A stretch of DNA of 64,000 nt from contig CANRBC010000002.1 of the NCBI GenBank assembly GCA_947628755.1, positions 1-64,000 on the forward strand, read 5' to 3'. Below, piece after piece: positions 8,230 to 17,093 of the stretch. Position numbers and translations under genes: made by a program. The notes beneath the pieces are model-generated. The model was not told where the DNA came from and did no database searches. It worked only from the letters and a program-made list of their open reading frames with translations. Each line of letters starts with the position of its first letter. Within the stretch, counting starts at the first letter, position 1. Source of the stretch: an uncultured Clostridia bacterium. Lineage in GTDB: Bacteria > Bacillota > Clostridia > Lachnospirales > CAG-274.

Positions 8230-8721
8230 ATGAGATATCACAATATAACTCATGATGATATGCTAAACGGCGAAGGTCTGAGAACGGTGCTTTGGGTAAG
8301 CGGTTGTACTCATCATTGCCCTAATTGTCAGAATCCCATTACATGGGATATAAACGGCGGACTTCCCTTTGACGACGGCGCGGAAAGAGAGCTGTTTCAA
8401 GAGCTTGCCAAGGGTTATATTTCAGGACTTACATTCAGCGGCGGAGATCCCCTCCACCCTGACAACAGAGCAGAGGTAACAAGGCTTGCCAAAAAATTCA
8501 AGGAAAAATATCCCAATAAGAATATATGGCTTTATACAGGCTATCTTTGGGAGCAGATAAGCAATCTTGAAATCGTGCAGTATCTGGATGTTGTCATAGA
8601 CGGAAAATTCATGGAGGAGCTTAAGGATAATCAGCTGGAATGGAAGGGCTCATCCAATCAAAGGACAATAGACGTAAAAGCTACTCTTGAAAAAGGAGAG
8701 GTAGTGCTTTATAAGGACTAG
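8230..8721 (+). CDS. nrdG: Anaerobic ribonucleotide reductase activating enzyme NrdG
   Basis: A 163-residue radical-SAM activase that installs the glycyl radical on NrdD. The 4Fe-4S motif CTHHCPNC (C26, C30, C33) has CX3CX2C spacing, and FSGGDPLHP is the SAM-binding segment. The opening MRYHNITHDDMLNGEG is typical of NrdG. ATG 8230 lies 9 bases after AAGGAG (8215-8220); the longer frame from 8194 starts inside the upstream hairpin and is rejected. Located directly after nrdD, its substrate. Confidence 0.95.
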   Translation: MRYHNITHDDMLNGEGLRTVLWVSGCTHHCPNCQNPITWDINGGLPFDDGAERELFQELAKGYISGLTFSGGDPLHPDNRAEVTRLAKKFKEKYPNKNIWLYTGYLWEQISNLEIVQYLDVVIDGKFMEELKDNQLEWKGSSNQRTIDVKATLEKGEVVLYKD

Positions 8722-8729
8722 GAGTAAGT

Positions 8730-9242
8730 ATGGATAAGATTTATTTTGCAAGGGTAAAGCCTGACGCCAGGATTCCCGACAGAGAAATATGGAACGCAGG
8801 TCTTGATATTTACCCATGCTTTGAGGAAGATTATTTTATAATACCGCCCCACAGCACAAGGCTTGTGCCTACGGGACTTGCCAGCGCAATCCCTGTGGAT
8901 TATTATATTCAGATATACGAAAGAGGTTCAACAGGCAGCAAGGGTATCAAATATAGCGCAGGAGTTATTGACTCAAGTTACAGAGGCGAGTGGTTCTTAG
9001 CCACTACCAATACCAACGATAAGCCTGTTGTAATAAGCAAGCTGGATATGGATAAGCTGCCTGCTTCAGCAAGAGAGCTTATAGAAAACGCATATATTAT
9101 ATATCCTTACAGTAAGGCTCTTTTCCAGGGAGTTGTACATTGCGTACACAATGAGCTTGAAAGGGAGGAAATATCCTACGACAGCCTTAAGGCTATACCC
9201 TCTGAAAGAGGAAGCGGCGCTTTGGGCAGCAGCGGAAAGTGA
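8730..9242 (+). CDS. dUTP diphosphatase-like protein
   Basis: A 170-residue trimeric-dUTPase-fold protein. Recognisable motifs in order are AGLDIY (motif 1), ERGSTGSKG (motif 2), GVIDSSYRGEW (motif 3, with the catalytic Asp and the RGE), and a C-terminal RGSGALGSSGK (motif 5, the P-loop-like arm over the nucleotide). It should hydrolyse dUTP to dUMP, giving the thymidylate precursor and keeping uracil out of DNA. The gene is 8 bases after nrdG, which makes a dNTP-supply operon nrdD-nrdG-dut. A bifunctional dCTP deaminase/dUTPase is the alternative; motif 3 here favours dUTPase. Confidence 0.85.
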   Translation: MDKIYFARVKPDARIPDREIWNAGLDIYPCFEEDYFIIPPHSTRLVPTGLASAIPVDYYIQIYERGSTGSKGIKYSAGVIDSSYRGEWFLATTNTNDKPVVISKLDMDKLPASARELIENAYIIYPYSKALFQGVVHCVHNELEREEISYDSLKAIPSERGSGALGSSGK

Positions 9243-9246
9243 TGAT

Positions 9247-9277
9247 ATACCATTGGCATTGCCGATGGTATTTTTTT
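9247..9277 (+). terminator. Intrinsic terminator of the nrdDG-dut operon
   Basis: ATACCAT-T-GGC (9247-9257) pairs with GCC-G-ATGGTAT (9261-9271) around a 3-base loop, one T·G wobble, followed by seven T (9271-9277). A strong rho-independent terminator 5 bases after the stop codon. Confidence 0.9.
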
Positions 9278-9342
9278 ATGCAAAAATATGTATGATATTT
9301 CTTTAATAACAGATAATAATGTAAAGAAAAGGAGGAGAATAT

Positions 9343-10386
9343 ATGAAATTAGCTTTCAGATGGTATGGAGAGGATGACAAGGTAACTCTTGATAAAATAA
9401 GGCAGATACCGTGTATGCAGTCGATAGTTACAGCAGTATACGACGTGCCTGTGGGAGAGGTATGGAGCAGAGAAAGTATAGGCAGACTTAAGGAACTTGT
9501 GGAGAAAAACGGTCTTGGTTTTGATGTAATAGAAAGTATTCCCGTACACGAGGATATTAAACTGGGCAAACCCTCAAGGGACGTATATATCGAAAACTAC
9601 TGTGAAAATATAAGGCGAGTAGCCGAAGCAGGCATAAAGTGTATATGCTATAATTTTATGCCTGTATTCGACTGGACAAGAACACAGCTGGATCATGTTC
9701 TGCCCGACGGCTCAACAACTCTTGTGTACTATCAGGAGCAGGTAGACAAGGTAGACCCTCTTGAAAGTGAAAGCGACCTTACTCTGCCGGGATGGGATTC
9801 AAGCTATACAAGAGAGGAGCTTAAGGATATTGTTGCCCAATACAACGACATTACTGAGGAACAGCTTTGGGATAATCTGAAATATTTCCTCGAAAAAATA
9901 ATTCCCGTTGCCGCAGAGAATAACGTATATATGGCGATACATGAAGACGACCCGTGTTGGAGTATATTCGGCTTACCCAGAATAATAACAAATGAAAAAA
10001 ATATAGACCGCTTTCTTTCCCTTGTGGACGATGTGCATAACGGTATTACGCTGTGTACAGGCTCTTTGGGTTGTTCAGGAAAGAACGATGTCGTAAAAAT
10101 GGCGGCAAAATATGCCGCTATGGGAAGGATACACTTTGTACACATGAGAAATGTGGCGGTATTGGACAACGGCTTTGAGGAAAGGGCGCATCCATCTGCC
10201 TGCGGCTCTCTTGATATGTGCGAAATAATGAGAGCGCTTCATGACAATGGCTTTAACGGGTATATTCGTCCCGACCACGGCAGAATGATATGGGGAGAAA
10301 CGGGTAGGGCAGGCTACGGTCTTTACGATAGAGCCTTGGGCGCAGCCTATCTTAACGGACTGTGGGAGGCTGTTTCCAAAAGCTGA
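9343..10386 (+). CDS. uxuA: Mannonate dehydratase UxuA
   Basis: A 347-residue Mn-dependent TIM-barrel enzyme that dehydrates D-mannonate to 2-keto-3-deoxygluconate in glucuronate breakdown. Family marks are the start MKLAFRWYG, the FDVIESIPVHEDIKLG segment, and the metal and substrate residues in AIHEDDP, CTGSLGC, HMRNV and RPDHGR. A strong GGAGGAG ribosome binding site precedes ATG 9343. No other hexuronate genes (uxaC, kdgK, kdgA) are adjacent. A link to pectin use by the esterase at 56814 is plausible but is inference. Confidence 0.95.
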   Translation: MKLAFRWYGEDDKVTLDKIRQIPCMQSIVTAVYDVPVGEVWSRESIGRLKELVEKNGLGFDVIESIPVHEDIKLGKPSRDVYIENYCENIRRVAEAGIKCICYNFMPVFDWTRTQLDHVLPDGSTTLVYYQEQVDKVDPLESESDLTLPGWDSSYTREELKDIVAQYNDITEEQLWDNLKYFLEKIIPVAAENNVYMAIHEDDPCWSIFGLPRIITNEKNIDRFLSLVDDVHNGITLCTGSLGCSGKNDVVKMAAKYAAMGRIHFVHMRNVAVLDNGFEERAHPSACGSLDMCEIMRALHDNGFNGYIRPDHGRMIWGETGRAGYGLYDRALGAAYLNGLWEAVSKS

Positions 10387-10437
10387 CCGACGACCTCCAA
10401 ATATGCGCAGAGAGAGTAAAAGGGGTGTTGTTGTTTT

Positions 10438-10722
10438 AAATTTTTGTTTATCTAAATAGAGATTTTTTGTTTTAAAACGACCCTTCCACCGCCTAACGGC
10501 GGTCCCCCTCCCCTCCGACGCCCTGACGGGCTAGGGGAGGCTGGGGTATTGACAATGACTTAGTTATTGTTATTTCTAAGTAAATAAGTGACTTTAGAAA
10601 GCGTAATCCCGAGCTTCCCCTTCAGAGAAGGGGAAGTGGCAGCCCAACCACTTCGTTGAATTTAAAATACTCTTGCATTGGGCTGCCGATAGGGTCGACT
10701 TTACTACAATAAACAAAAATTT
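10438..10722. repeat. MITE-like structured repeat, copy 1 (filled)
   Basis: A 285-bp element bounded by perfect 14-bp inverted termini AAATTTTTGTTTAT (10438-10451) and ATAAACAAAAATTT (10709-10722). Inside is a GC-rich cargo of four hairpins: ACCGCC/GGCGGT (10488-10503); CCTCCCCT/AGGGGAGG (10507-10540) enclosing GCCC/GGGC; CTTCCCCTTC/GAAGGGGAAG (10614-10636); and GGCAGCCCAA/TTGGGCTGCC (10638-10687). A second copy with the cargo inverted lies at 62232-62538, and a near-empty version at 21562-21596. It sits between the convergent genes uxuA and metH. No coding capacity is apparent. A mobile or structured non-coding repeat is the best reading. Confidence 0.75.
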
Positions 10723-10752
10723 ATCCATAAATCAAAATTCATAAATCCAACT

Positions 10753-10797
10753 AAGCTGCCGTATTATGACCTTTTTGCTCAAAAATCGACAGCTTTT
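10753..10797 (+). terminator. Terminator-like hairpin after repeat copy 1
   Basis: AAGCTGCCG (10753-10761) pairs with CGACAGCTT (10787-10795) with one mismatch, followed by a short T-run. The same AAGCTGYC...GACAGC arrangement follows the other two repeat copies. It is imperfect and its loop is long, so efficiency is uncertain. Confidence 0.45.
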
Positions 10798-10874
10798 AGT
10801 TTATATCCAAATGAAAAATATTGCCTTACTTTCAACCAATCTGCCATTTTCAAGTAGAGAGGCTTTTCTACTTT

Positions 10875-13238
10875 TCACCCGAGGACTTCTTTTGCTATGT
10901 CTACGGACTGCTTGGCGTCCTTACTGTAATAATCTGCGCCGATGCTTTTCGCGTAGTCGGGAGTAAGTACAGCTCCCCCTACCATTATCTTACAGTTAAG
11001 TCCATTTTCTCTTATCAGCTTTATTGTATTTGCCATAGCGCCCAGCGTCGTTGTCATAAGAGCGCTCAGTCCTACAAGTCGGCAGTCGTTTTCTTTTATT
11101 GCCTTTACCACCGTTTCGTAATCCACATCCTTGCCCAAATCTATTACGGTATAGCCGTAGTTTTCCAAAAGGACTTTGACAATATTTTTGCCTATGTCGT
11201 GAACGTCGCCTTTGACGGTCGCAATAACGATTTTACCCTTGCTTATGGTATTATCATCGGTGCTTGCTATTTCCTTTTTTATTACTTCAAATGCCTCCTG
11301 TGCTACGCCTGCCGAAAGTATAAGCTGAGGAAGAAATATTTTGCCTGTCTCAAATTCGTCTCCTGCCTTATCAAGAGAGGGTATTACAATATGGTTTATT
11401 ACATCCATAGGCGACATTGTTTCCAGAAGTCTCGAGGTTATGGCTCTTGCTTCACTTTTGAGACCCTTTTCTATGGCATATTCCAAAGTATGCGTGGGGA
11501 TAGCATCGGAAACGGTATTGGTACTGCTACCACCGTAGATTTCTATAAACTCTGCTGAATCAATATCGTGGTTTGCCAACAGCCGATAGGCTCTTACAGC
11601 TCCCGTCATGGCTTCTGTATTGGGATTTATAATGGCAAGGTCAAGACCTTTTGTAAGCGCCATTGTAAGGAAAGTGGAGTTTATAAGAGGTCTGTTGGGC
11701 AGACCAAAAGAAATATTGGATACGCCCAGCACTGTATGAAGTCCCAGCTTGTTTTTAACGGTTTCCACCGCCTTAAGGGTTTCAGTTACAGCCGCCTGCT
11801 CTGCAGATGCGGTAAGAGTAAGGCAGTCTATATATATATCCCTTTTGGGTATACCAAGTTCAAGAGCTTTTTTCATTATCCTTTCGGCAATCTCAACTCT
11901 TTTTTCCGCCCTTGGAGGTATTCCGTCCTTATCGAGAGTAAGACCTATGACAGCAGCGCCGTATTTTTTAACAAGAGGCAGGACTGTATCAAGGCTTTCC
12001 TCCTCTCCGTTTACCGAATTAACGATAGGCTTTCCATTATATACCCTTAAGGCGGCTTCAAGCACCTCCGGTATTGTGGAATCTATCTGCAGGGGTACGT
12101 CTGCAACGCCCTGTACTGCCTTTATTACGGTGACCATCATTTCTTTTTCGTCTATTTCAGGCAGTCCTACATTTACATCCAGTATTTCAGCGCCGCCTTG
12201 TATCTGCTCTGTTGCCTGCCCTAATATATAGTCTATATCCCTGTTTTTAAGGGCTTCCTTAAAACGCTTCTTTCCTGTGGGATTTATTCTTTCGCCTATT
12301 ATTCTGGGCATATTTATTGTAACGGTATTTACGGGAGAGCATACGGCAGAGGGTATTTCATTTTTGACAGTAACGGCTTTAAGCCCTGTAAGAGCCTTAA
12401 CGGTTTGTCTTATATATTCGGGATTTGTGCCGCAGCAGCCGCCTACAAATCTTATGCCGAAGCGGTTCATTTTTGCAATATGCTCTGCAAACTCAGTAGG
12501 TGAAACATTATATTTGTTGGTTATGGGGTCGGGAAGTCCCGCGTTGGGCTTTATCACCAAGGGCAGCTCTGTCCATTTGCTCATTTCCTCTATTATAGGA
12601 TAAAGCTCCTTTGGTCCGAGAGAGCAGTTTACACCTATGGCGCTGACGCCAAGACCCTCAAGTGTGATTGCCATTGAAGCAACGGAGCAGCCCGTAAATG
12701 TTCTCATATTTTCCTCAAAGGTCATTGTAACTATTATGGGCTTGTCGGAATTTTCTCTTGCCGCCAGTACGCCTGCCTTTACTTCGTATAAATCCGTCAT
12801 GGTCTCGAAAACTATAATATCGGCGTCGCTGCCTGCCTCTACTATTTCCTTGTAGATTTCATAGGCTTTTTCAAAGCTGAGATTTCCCGTTGGCTCTAAA
12901 AGCTGACCAATAGGCCCTATATCAAGAGCGGTAAGGGTATCTGTTCCCTCACAGGCTTTTTTTGCATTTCTGACAGCCGCCTTTACAACATGGGATACGT
13001 CATAGCCGCTGCCCTCCAGCTTATAACGGTTAGCGCCAAAGGTATTGGCATATATAATATTGCTGCCTGCGTCTATATAGCTTTTGTGTATGCTTATTAT
13101 TTTATCAGGCTCTGTTATGCTGAGAAGCTCCGGTATATCTCCCGCTTCAAGTCCCAAAGACTGGAGCATTGTACCCATAGCGCCGTCAAGTATTATATGG
13201 TCTTTTTTCAACAATGTATTAATATCCACAGCGGTCAC
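10875..13238 (-). CDS. metH: Cobalamin-dependent methionine synthase, catalytic modules (MetH)
   Basis: A 787-residue protein with the MetH modules in order: homocysteine methyltransferase barrel (about 1-290; zinc Cys in GVNCSLG and GGCCGTNP), methyltetrahydrofolate (pterin) barrel (about 310-560; starts IIGERINPTG), B12 cap (about 580-660), and B12-binding Rossmann domain (about 665-787; cobalt-ligand His in GDVHDIGKN). The C-terminal reactivation domain of the 1200-residue E. coli enzyme is missing. It is supplied by the gene that overlaps the start of this one upstream. Transfers a methyl group from methyl-THF through cobalamin to homocysteine. No S-box or cobalamin riboswitch fits in the short upstream gap. 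Confidence 0.93.
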   Translation of the reverse strand: MTAVDINTLLKKDHIILDGAMGTMLQSLGLEAGDIPELLSITEPDKIISIHKSYIDAGSNIIYANTFGANRYKLEGSGYDVSHVVKAAVRNAKKACEGTDTLTALDIGPIGQLLEPTGNLSFEKAYEIYKEIVEAGSDADIIVFETMTDLYEVKAGVLAARENSDKPIIVTMTFEENMRTFTGCSVASMAITLEGLGVSAIGVNCSLGPKELYPIIEEMSKWTELPLVIKPNAGLPDPITNKYNVSPTEFAEHIAKMNRFGIRFVGGCCGTNPEYIRQTVKALTGLKAVTVKNEIPSAVCSPVNTVTINMPRIIGERINPTGKKRFKEALKNRDIDYILGQATEQIQGGAEILDVNVGLPEIDEKEMMVTVIKAVQGVADVPLQIDSTIPEVLEAALRVYNGKPIVNSVNGEEESLDTVLPLVKKYGAAVIGLTLDKDGIPPRAEKRVEIAERIMKKALELGIPKRDIYIDCLTLTASAEQAAVTETLKAVETVKNKLGLHTVLGVSNISFGLPNRPLINSTFLTMALTKGLDLAIINPNTEAMTGAVRAYRLLANHDIDSAEFIEIYGGSSTNTVSDAIPTHTLEYAIEKGLKSEARAITSRLLETMSPMDVINHIVIPSLDKAGDEFETGKIFLPQLILSAGVAQEAFEVIKKEIASTDDNTISKGKIVIATVKGDVHDIGKNIVKVLLENYGYTVIDLGKDVDYETVVKAIKENDCRLVGLSALMTTTLGAMANTIKLIRENGLNCKIMVGGAVLTPDYAKSIGADYYSKDAKQSVDIAKEVLG

Positions 13239-13893
13239 CTCTTTTTCTGTATTGGCATGTCTGCGCCATACTGCATAGCGAACAACCTCTTTTTCCCTTG
13301 GGTATATTGTTTTGGGATATGCCTATTATAGCCGTTACGGATTTTCTGGGTATAAGAATATTGCTGTCCGTAACGGTAAGTCCTATAAGCCTTTCGGCGT
13401 TTACAGTGCTTATAAGCTGCTTTTGTATGGTTATGGGCAAATCACCGTAGCCGGGGGAAAATCTCCATGTCATATTTTTTATTTCAGCTGCCTTTGCTAT
13501 TTCCCTTTCAGCCTTATCGCATACCTGCTCTATGGCGGCGCTTGCCATACAGTCCAGTATAAAGGCGGAGGTCATGTCCTGTACCTTATATTTGTTTATG
13601 AGCCTGTCAGTATCTGCCGAAAGGGTAGCAGCCATAACAACGGCTGCAGTACAGCCGCTTAAATGTCTTACAATATCGTTGCCCTCCGGCTTTAGCCGAC
13701 AGTCCTTAAGGTCAACATGAGCCTTATGTATATTTATATCGAATATTCTGTAACAGTATCTGGGCTTAATGGCTGTCAAAAGCTCCTCCTCGCACTTATC
13801 CAGAAGCGGCTCGATATTTTTAGTATCTATGCTTTTGTTGCAGCCCATATATCTGAGAGCCTCGGCTCTGTTTATTTTATCTATCGCTATCAT
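13219..13893 (-). CDS. Methionine synthase activation-domain protein (split MetH)
   Basis: A 224-residue stand-alone version of the MetH activation domain, which reductively remethylates oxidised cob(II)alamin with SAM. The SAM-binding segment RFSPGYGDLPI and the following LIPRKSVTAIIG are clear, and a C-terminal CSLCSMAQTC cluster is present. It overlaps metH by 20 bp and comes first in transcription, so the two chains are made together and presumably form the complete enzyme. Start chosen at 13893, because TGAGGTGC lies 7 bases upstream; an ATG five codons earlier overlaps that ribosome binding site. Confidence 0.9.
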   Translation of the reverse strand: MIAIDKINRAEALRYMGCNKSIDTKNIEPLLDKCEEELLTAIKPRYCYRIFDINIHKAHVDLKDCRLKPEGNDIVRHLSGCTAAVVMAATLSADTDRLINKYKVQDMTSAFILDCMASAAIEQVCDKAEREIAKAAEIKNMTWRFSPGYGDLPITIQKQLISTVNAERLIGLTVTDSNILIPRKSVTAIIGISQNNIPKGKRGCSLCSMAQTCQYRKRGDRCGY

Positions 13894-14022
13894 ATAAAAG
13901 CACCTCATCAGTGATTATATCATATTTATCATAATAGGTAAAATAATTTTGTATTTTTTACTGTACTTTTTTAAAAAATTGCTGTATAATGACTATAAAT
14001 ATTCAGAGCGGGAGATAGTATT

Positions 14023-14853
14023 ATGAAGGTCGCTTATTTAGGTCCAAGAGGTACTTTTACAGAAATGGCTGCCAAAATATTGGAAAAGGGCAGCGAAACT
14101 ATACCGTATCACAGCTTTTCAGAGGCTCTTATGGCAGTAGAAAAGGGCGAGGCAGACGAGGCTGTTGTGCCTTTTGAAAACTCTATTGAGGGCGTTGTAA
14201 ACGGTACGGCAGACTGCCTTATTTTTGATGTAAATTTGTATATACAGGAGCTTCTTATTCTTCCTATAAGGCAATGTCTTATAGCAAAAGAGGGAACGAA
14301 AATGGAGAATATTACACGTATTCTTTCTCACCCTCACGCTATTCCTCAGTGCAGGGAGTTTATAGAGAAATATATGCCCCATGCCGAGCTTGTGACGGAA
14401 AGCTCCACAGCGGAGGCTATAAGAAAGGTGTCCGAGGCAGAGTACGGTACTGCAGGCATAGGCGCAGAGTGCGCTGCGGAAATGTACGGACTCAGCGTTC
14501 TTGCAGAGGGTATACAGAATACGGACAATAATTTTACTCAGTTTCTCAGAGTTTCAAAGAAAAAAAATCTGGAATATGTAAGAGAAAAGGTAACAATGTG
14601 CTTCTCTACAACAGACGAACCCGGAGCTTTATACAAAATACTTGACATATTTTCAATATTCGATATAAATATGTCCAAGATAGCTTCAAGACCTATGAGA
14701 AACAAGCCTATGGAATATGTATTCCTTATAGATCTCGATGTCAATAATAATTCAAAGGATATAGAAGACGCCATAAAGCTGATTGAAAGAAAAAGCTCCT
14801 TTTGCAAAAATCTTGGCTGCTATGACGTAAGAGATAACAGATTGCAAAAATAA
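14023..14853 (+). CDS. pheA: Prephenate dehydratase PheA
   Basis: A 276-residue monofunctional prephenate dehydratase, which makes phenylpyruvate for phenylalanine synthesis. The start KVAYLGPRGTFTEMAA, the VPFENSIEGVV segment and ESSTAEAI belong to the catalytic domain. From about residue 190 the ACT regulatory domain follows (TDEPGALYKIL; SRPMRNKPMEYVFLID), the site of phenylalanine feedback inhibition in the family. There is no fused chorismate mutase. A TATAAT at 13985-13990 and GGGAG upstream support the start. DAHP synthase, the first enzyme of the pathway, is at 62632. Confidence 0.95.
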   Translation: MKVAYLGPRGTFTEMAAKILEKGSETIPYHSFSEALMAVEKGEADEAVVPFENSIEGVVNGTADCLIFDVNLYIQELLILPIRQCLIAKEGTKMENITRILSHPHAIPQCREFIEKYMPHAELVTESSTAEAIRKVSEAEYGTAGIGAECAAEMYGLSVLAEGIQNTDNNFTQFLRVSKKKNLEYVREKVTMCFSTTDEPGALYKILDIFSIFDINMSKIASRPMRNKPMEYVFLIDLDVNNNSKDIEDAIKLIERKSSFCKNLGCYDVRDNRLQK

Positions 14854-14908
14854 TTATATTGTGTTATACTTGAATTTATAAATTTCGGGGAGCGAGAGGG
14901 AATTGAAT

Positions 14909-16627
14909 ATGAAAGAAAATAATGATTTGATTACAATACCTTTTCCATATATCAATCTGGACTTTGAACTGAATATTGTAGACAGCAACAGCCTGTATAA
15001 GTCCTGGGTAAAGGATGAAAAATTTGTGTCCATAAAGGAGCTTATGCCGGAATATAGTGTTGACAGACCACAGCAGAGAGCTCTTATAGGGGATAAATAT
15101 TATGAGCTGTTTACTACAAAATACAGCAAAGGCTATAGTGTGTTCTTTGTTGAAAACCCGTATATAAACAATGTAGGACAGATAGCCAGCAACATACTTG
15201 TAGGCATACTTACTCTCGATAATTATGCGGAGATACAGGAGGATATGGACGAGGTGCGTCTTCCTCACTTTATGGCAATTATAGAGAGGAAAATTAATGA
15301 CTATTTCAATTACTACGGCGGTCTTTTGCGTAAGTTTGAAAAGGATAAATTCCTTTTTGTGCTGAATAAGGATATGCTTCCCGTTCTTAAGGAAAATAAG
15401 TTTTCCGTTTCCGAGCAGATAGGCAAAATAGAAATGGGCAACAAAACTCCAGCTACATTAAGCATAGGTATCGGTATGAACGGCAGAACTGTAAACGAGG
15501 ACATGGAGTTTGCAAGAGGCGCATTGGACCTTGCGTTGAGCAGAGGCGGAAATCAGATAGTCATAAAAGAGGACGAGGAAAGATATACCTTCCTTGGAGG
15601 CGACGGAAATGAGGTCAGCCGCAATTCCAAGGTAAGAGCAAGGGTCAAGGCGTCGGGTCTTGTAGAGCTTATACTTTCTGCATCGGATGTTATCGTAATG
15701 GGTCATAAGAATCCCGATTTGGATTCCCTTGGCGCAGCTGCAGGTATATTTGCAATATCAAGATTTTACGACAAGAAATGTCATATAGTGCTCAATAAGG
15801 TTACAAGCTCCATAAAGAATCTTTACGACAGGCTTTGTCAGGACGGCAGATATGAGGATGTATTTATAGACGGCGAAACTGCTCAGAGCATACTCAGGAG
15901 AAGAACCCTTGTAATTGTTGTAGATACCCACAGGGCAGTGCTTACAGAGTGTCCGGAGCTTATTGAAAGGACAAAGAAGCTGGTATTGTTCGACCACCAT
16001 AGAAAGTGCGCAGACGCAATAGAAAACTGCGCTCTGACATACCATGAGTCATACGCTTCATCTACCTCTGAAATGGTAACGGAAATGCTTATGTATATTA
16101 AGGGCATAAGGCTTACCAGAACGGAAATAGAGGGACTTCTTGCAGGTATTACCGTAGATACAAAGAATTTTGCCTTCAAAACAGGAATAAAGACATTTGA
16201 AGCCGCCGCATATCTCAAAAAGAGCGGCGCGGATACCATGTCCGTAAGGCGACTTTTCAAAAACTCCATAGGCGAATATCTTGCCCGTTCGGATACGGTC
16301 AGAAGCGCAGAAATAATATACGGCAATATGGCGCTTTCCGTACTTCACAGAGAGGTGGATAATCCCGTGCTGCTTATTGCTCAGACAGCCGACGAGCTTC
16401 TCAGCCTGGAGGGTATAGAAGCCAGCTTTGTGCTGTGCGAAAGCGACGGCGTTATAAACATAAGCGCAAGAAGCCTTGGCAAGATAAATGTCCAGAAGCT
16501 CATGGAAAAGCTCGGAGGCGGAGGTCACCAGGCGGGAGCGGCGGCGCAGCTTGATAACGTTACAATAGGCGAAGCAATAAACATCTTGAAAGAAACCATA
16601 GAAATATATATTGAGGAGAATAATTAA
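14909..16627 (+). CDS. GdpP-like c-di-AMP phosphodiesterase lacking membrane helices
   Basis: A 572-residue DHH/DHHA1 phosphodiesterase with the YybT/GdpP architecture minus its two N-terminal transmembrane helices. An N-terminal PAS-like region (about 1-85) is followed by a degenerate GGDEF domain (about 85-230). The DHH domain then runs from about 260 ([11 protein letters not shown] at 265; DHH at 362-364), and DHHA1 ends with [10 protein letters not shown] (H540). GdpP hydrolyses c-di-AMP to pApA. The position immediately before rplI and dnaB is the conserved one for this gene. ATG 14909 lies 8 bases after GAGAGGG; TTG at 14903 is too close. Without helices the enzyme should be cytosolic. 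Confidence 0.88.
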   Translation: MKENNDLITIPFPYINLDFELNIVDSNSLYKSWVKDEKFVSIKELMPEYSVDRPQQRALIGDKYYELFTTKYSKGYSVFFVENPYINNVGQIASNILVGILTLDNYAEIQEDMDEVRLPHFMAIIERKINDYFNYYGGLLRKFEKDKFLFVLNKDMLPVLKENKFSVSEQIGKIEMGNKTPATLSIGIGMNGRTVNEDMEFARGALDLALSRGGNQIVIKEDEERYTFLGGDGNEVSRNSKVRARVKASGLVELILSASDVIVMGHKNPDLDSLGAAAGIFAISRFYDKKCHIVLNKVTSSIKNLYDRLCQDGRYEDVFIDGETAQSILRRRTLVIVVDTHRAVLTECPELIERTKKLVLFDHHRKCADAIENCALTYHESYASSTSEMVTEMLMYIKGIRLTRTEIEGLLAGITVDTKNFAFKTGIKTFEAAAYLKKSGADTMSVRRLFKNSIGEYLARSDTVRSAEIIYGNMALSVLHREVDNPVLLIAQTADELLSLEGIEASFVLCESDGVINISARSLGKINVQKLMEKLGGGGHQAGAAAQLDNVTIGEAINILKETIEIYIEENN

Positions 16628-16628
16628 A

Positions 16629-17072
16629 ATGAAGGTTATATTATTGACGGATATAAAAGGCGTAGGAAAAAAAGACCAGACAATAAATGCCAGCGACGGC
16701 TATGCCAAGAATTTTCTTATACCAAAGAAATTTGCCGTAGAGGCAACTCCCGCTAATGTAAAAAAGCTGGAGAAGCAAAAGGCAGACGAGGCTGCGCAGG
16801 CACAAGCCGAGCTGGAGGCGGCACAGGCTCTTGCAAAGGAGCTTGAAAAAGAGCCTGTTACTATAAGCGTTAAGACCGGAGGAAACGGAAAGCTCTTCGG
16901 CGCAGTTACAAATAAGGAAATAAGTCTTGCATTAAAGCAGCAGAGAGATTTGGATATAGACAAAAAGAAAATAATCGCAGAGCCGATTAAGGTACTGGGT
17001 GAGGAAGAGGTTTCCGTAAAGCTCCATACAAATGTTACCGCAAAGGTAAAGGTTATAGTATCCGAACGGTAA
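16629..17072 (+). CDS. rplI: 50S ribosomal protein L9
   Basis: A 147-residue bL9 of standard length: [16 protein letters not shown] opening, the [19 protein letters not shown] rRNA-binding segment, a long Ala/Glu-rich connecting helix (about 45-75), and the C-terminal domain. The ribosome binding site GAGGAG (16612-16617) lies within the end of gdpP, so translation is coupled. ATG 16629 is the start; the longer frame begins inside the SD. Confidence 0.97.
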   Translation: MKVILLTDIKGVGKKDQTINASDGYAKNFLIPKKFAVEATPANVKKLEKQKADEAAQAQAELEAAQALAKELEKEPVTISVKTGGNGKLFGAVTNKEISLALKQQRDLDIDKKKIIAEPIKVLGEEEVSVKLHTNVTAKVKVIVSER

Positions 17073-17093
17073 TTTACAGGAGGAGGCAGTATT

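Noticed and set aside
10821..11558. A 245-codon plus-strand open frame opposite metH
   Set aside because: It lies entirely inside the well-supported metH gene on the other strand, has a low-complexity Tyr/Cys/Phe-rich composition, and no ribosome binding site.
13894..14022. S-box or cobalamin riboswitch before the split metH operon
   Set aside because: Only about 130 bp separate it from divergent pheA, and no conserved riboswitch element is visible.
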